Both the position numbers and the translations under genes were made by a program. A DNA stretch of 39,832 nucleotides, taken from Streptomyces bambusae. GTDB lineage: Bacteria; Actinomycetota; Actinomycetes; Streptomycetales; Streptomycetaceae. Under the pieces are notes generated by a model. The model saw nothing but the letters and a program-made list of their open reading frames with translations. It was not told the DNA's origin and made no database searches. Shown piece after piece: positions 38,511 through 39,832 of the stretch (positions are counted from its first letter, which is position 1; each line of letters opens with the position of its first letter). The stretch is from the NCBI RefSeq assembly GCF_020532645.1, contig NZ_JAJAUZ010000064.1, positions 1 to 39,832 on the forward strand, written 5' to 3'.

Positions 38511-39640
38511 CGGCCGGCCCCGGCGTCCGGCCCCCCGAGCGGCAGCCGCAGCGTGAACACCGCCCCGCCCCCGGCAGCCGGCCCCACGGTGAGGTCGCCG
38601 CCGTGCCGCCGGGCGATCGCCCGGCTGAACGCCAGCCCGAGCCCGGTCCCGGCGAAGCCGCCGTCCTCGGCGTTGGGGGCGCGGGTGAACCCGGAGAAGA
38701 TCTCCTCGCGGTACTGCTCCGGCACCCCGATCCCGGTGTCCGCGACGGCCACCGTCCACTCCCCCGCACCGGCCTCGGCCGTCACCCGGATCCGGCCGCC
38801 GGGCGGGGTGAACTTCGCCGCGTTCTCCAGCAGATTGGCCAGTACGGCGGCCAGCCGGTGCTCGTCGCCGTGCAGCGCCGGCCCCGCCTGCGCGTCCAGC
38901 ACGGTGAACACGCCCGCCGCGGCGGTCGTCGCCATCCGGTCGAGCACCGCCTGCGTCAGCATCCGCCCGACGTCGACCGGCCCGAATTCCAGCGCCAGCT
39001 GCGGCGCCCGCATCGCGGTGGTGTCCATGAGGGCGGTGATCTCGCGTTCCATCCGCCGCGCGTTGCGCGCGATCGCGTCGAGGAACTCCCGCTGCCCGGC
39101 TTCCAGCGGCCCGCCGGCGGGGTCGGCGAGCAGCGCGCAGAAGCCCAGGATGGAGGTGAGCGGCGTCCGCAGGTTGTGGGAGGCGGCGGCGAGGAAGTCG
39201 TTGCGCTGCCGGGCGAGCTCGGCGAGGGCCTGGTTGTCGCGTTCGAGCGCGTGCTCGCGGCGCTTGGCCGCGCTGATGTCCTCGGCCGTCCACAGCGAGC
39301 CGACGACGGCCCCGGACCGGTCGTAGAGGGGTTCGACGTCGCGCCGGACGGTGCGGCCGTCGACGAGTTCGATCTCGGCGGCCCGGTGCACCTTCCGTGC
39401 GGCGATGGCGTGGACCGTGTCGACGACCCAGTCGGGGCGGGCTGCGAACCGCGCGCAGACCGCCTCGACCACGGGGTCGAGCGGCGCCCCGGGCGTCAGG
39501 TCGACCTCCCGGCCGTCGAGGCCGAACATCTCGGTGAAGCGCCGGTTGACGGCGATCACCCGCTCGTCGCCGCCCTGCACGATCGCCGCCCGCGGCAGGG
39601 CCGCGACGACCGCTTGCACCCACTCCTGATCGCAGCCCAT
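38507..39640 (-). CDS. Soluble PAS-domain sensor histidine kinase
   Basis: This 377-residue protein has an N-terminal PAS domain (about 10-125: AIVQGGDERVIAVNRRFTEMFG), then a HisKA domain with phospho-acceptor His155 in ASHNLRTPL (Asn in place of the usual Glu). The HATPase domain has N box LANLLENAAKFT, G1 VADTGIGVP and G2 GTGLGLAFSRAIA. There is no transmembrane segment, so it should sense a cytoplasmic signal through PAS. It precedes the response regulator, with overlapping codons. ATG at 39640, with GGGCGG close upstream. Confidence 0.94.
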   Translation of the reverse strand: MGCDQEWVQAVVAALPRAAIVQGGDERVIAVNRRFTEMFGLDGREVDLTPGAPLDPVVEAVCARFAARPDWVVDTVHAIAARKVHRAAEIELVDGRTVRRDVEPLYDRSGAVVGSLWTAEDISAAKRREHALERDNQALAELARQRNDFLAAASHNLRTPLTSILGFCALLADPAGGPLEAGQREFLDAIARNARRMEREITALMDTTAMRAPQLALEFGPVDVGRMLTQAVLDRMATTAAAGVFTVLDAQAGPALHGDEHRLAAVLANLLENAAKFTPPGGRIRVTAEAGAGEWTVAVADTGIGVPEQYREEIFSGFTRAPNAEDGGFAGTGLGLAFSRAIARRHGGDLTVGPAAGGGAVFTLRLPLGGPDAGAGR

Positions 39641-39832
39641 CCGCCCAGCGTACGAGTCCCCGGCCGGCCGGGACCGCCCCGCGGCGTGTCGCGGGGCGTC
39701 GTGCCGGTGCGCCTGCCGCGACCGCCGGGCGCAGGGCCCGAGCCCCCGCCCGCACCGCGCAGAACGCCGAAGTGGGGGGCCGGGCCCCCCCCGCCCCCCC
39801 CCGCCGGGCCCCCAAACCCCCCCCCCCCCGCC
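39641..39832. other. Gene-free window end with C-homopolymer tail
   Basis: Nothing recognisable as a gene was found from 39641. From about 39773 the sequence becomes runs of G and C (up to about 13 C in a row), which looks like sequencing or assembly error at a contig edge. Any promoter of the kinase operon would lie at 39645-39770. Confidence 0.7.

Noticed and set aside
39773..39832. Linear-chromosome telomere
   Set aside because: Streptomyces telomeres are palindrome-rich with multiple hairpins, not C homopolymers, and this locus is core genome.

Overview
The base composition (about 70% G+C with strong third-position GC), the GTG/TTG starts, GGAGG-type ribosome sites and the gene content point to a Streptomyces or close relative (e.g. 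Kitasatospora) chromosome. I recognise the ccr-meaA-psd-pssA-alkA-ogt order from the core region of Streptomyces genomes, from memory and not by search. No phage, IS, tRNA, rRNA or CRISPR was seen. The last ~60 bases are C-homopolymer rich and look like a poor contig edge.

Region 1 (1-7,950) is a hydrolase block. On the minus strand lie an M55 D-aminopeptidase (DppA type), an M20 peptidase and an S9 prolyl-oligopeptidase-like enzyme in one likely operon, plus an SRPBCC protein. On the plus strand lie a secreted tripeptidyl-aminopeptidase-like alpha/beta hydrolase and a RidA protein whose start codon sits in the loop of a perfect 9-bp inverted repeat. A small HEAT-repeat protein converges on RidA.

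Region 2 (7,954-19,574) holds the ethylmalonyl-CoA pathway. It contains a tandem-duplicated 3-hydroxybutyryl-CoA dehydrogenase, a TetR regulator, crotonyl-CoA carboxylase/reductase (ccr), ethylmalonyl-CoA mutase (meaA), a malyl/methylmalyl-CoA lyase-type aldolase, a MaoC hydratase and an acyl-CoA dehydrogenase (methylsuccinyl-CoA dehydrogenase candidate). Together they turn acetoacetyl-CoA-derived C4 units into C5 intermediates, glyoxylate and propionyl-CoA, which also feeds ethylmalonyl- and methylmalonyl-CoA extender units. psd and pssA (phosphatidylethanolamine synthesis) follow and end at a strong terminator.

Region 3 (19,750-24,369) holds an Ada/AlkA fusion and a separate O6-methylguanine methyltransferase (alkylation repair). 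Opposite them is a coupled pair: a six-blade PLL/DUF346-lectin plus metzincin-type protease without a signal peptide, and a HEAT protein whose tail carries four MPGE motifs.

Region 4 (23,875-32,078) holds a Nudix hydrolase, an ADP-ribosylglycohydrolase and a BCCT transporter in one overlapping minus-strand operon, a divergent glycerate kinase, a 38-residue membrane peptide, a sulfur-oxidation pair (MBL-rhodanese and a sulfite-oxidase-like molybdoenzyme) and a macrodomain protein.

Region 5 (32,192-39,640), all minus strand, holds a phytoene-desaturase-like flavoprotein, an inositol-phosphatase family enzyme, a processive GT2 glycosyltransferase, UDP-GlcNAc 2-epimerase, and an OmpR-type response regulator with its soluble PAS histidine kinase. 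A ~370-bp array of degenerate intergenic repeats separates the epimerase from the response regulator.
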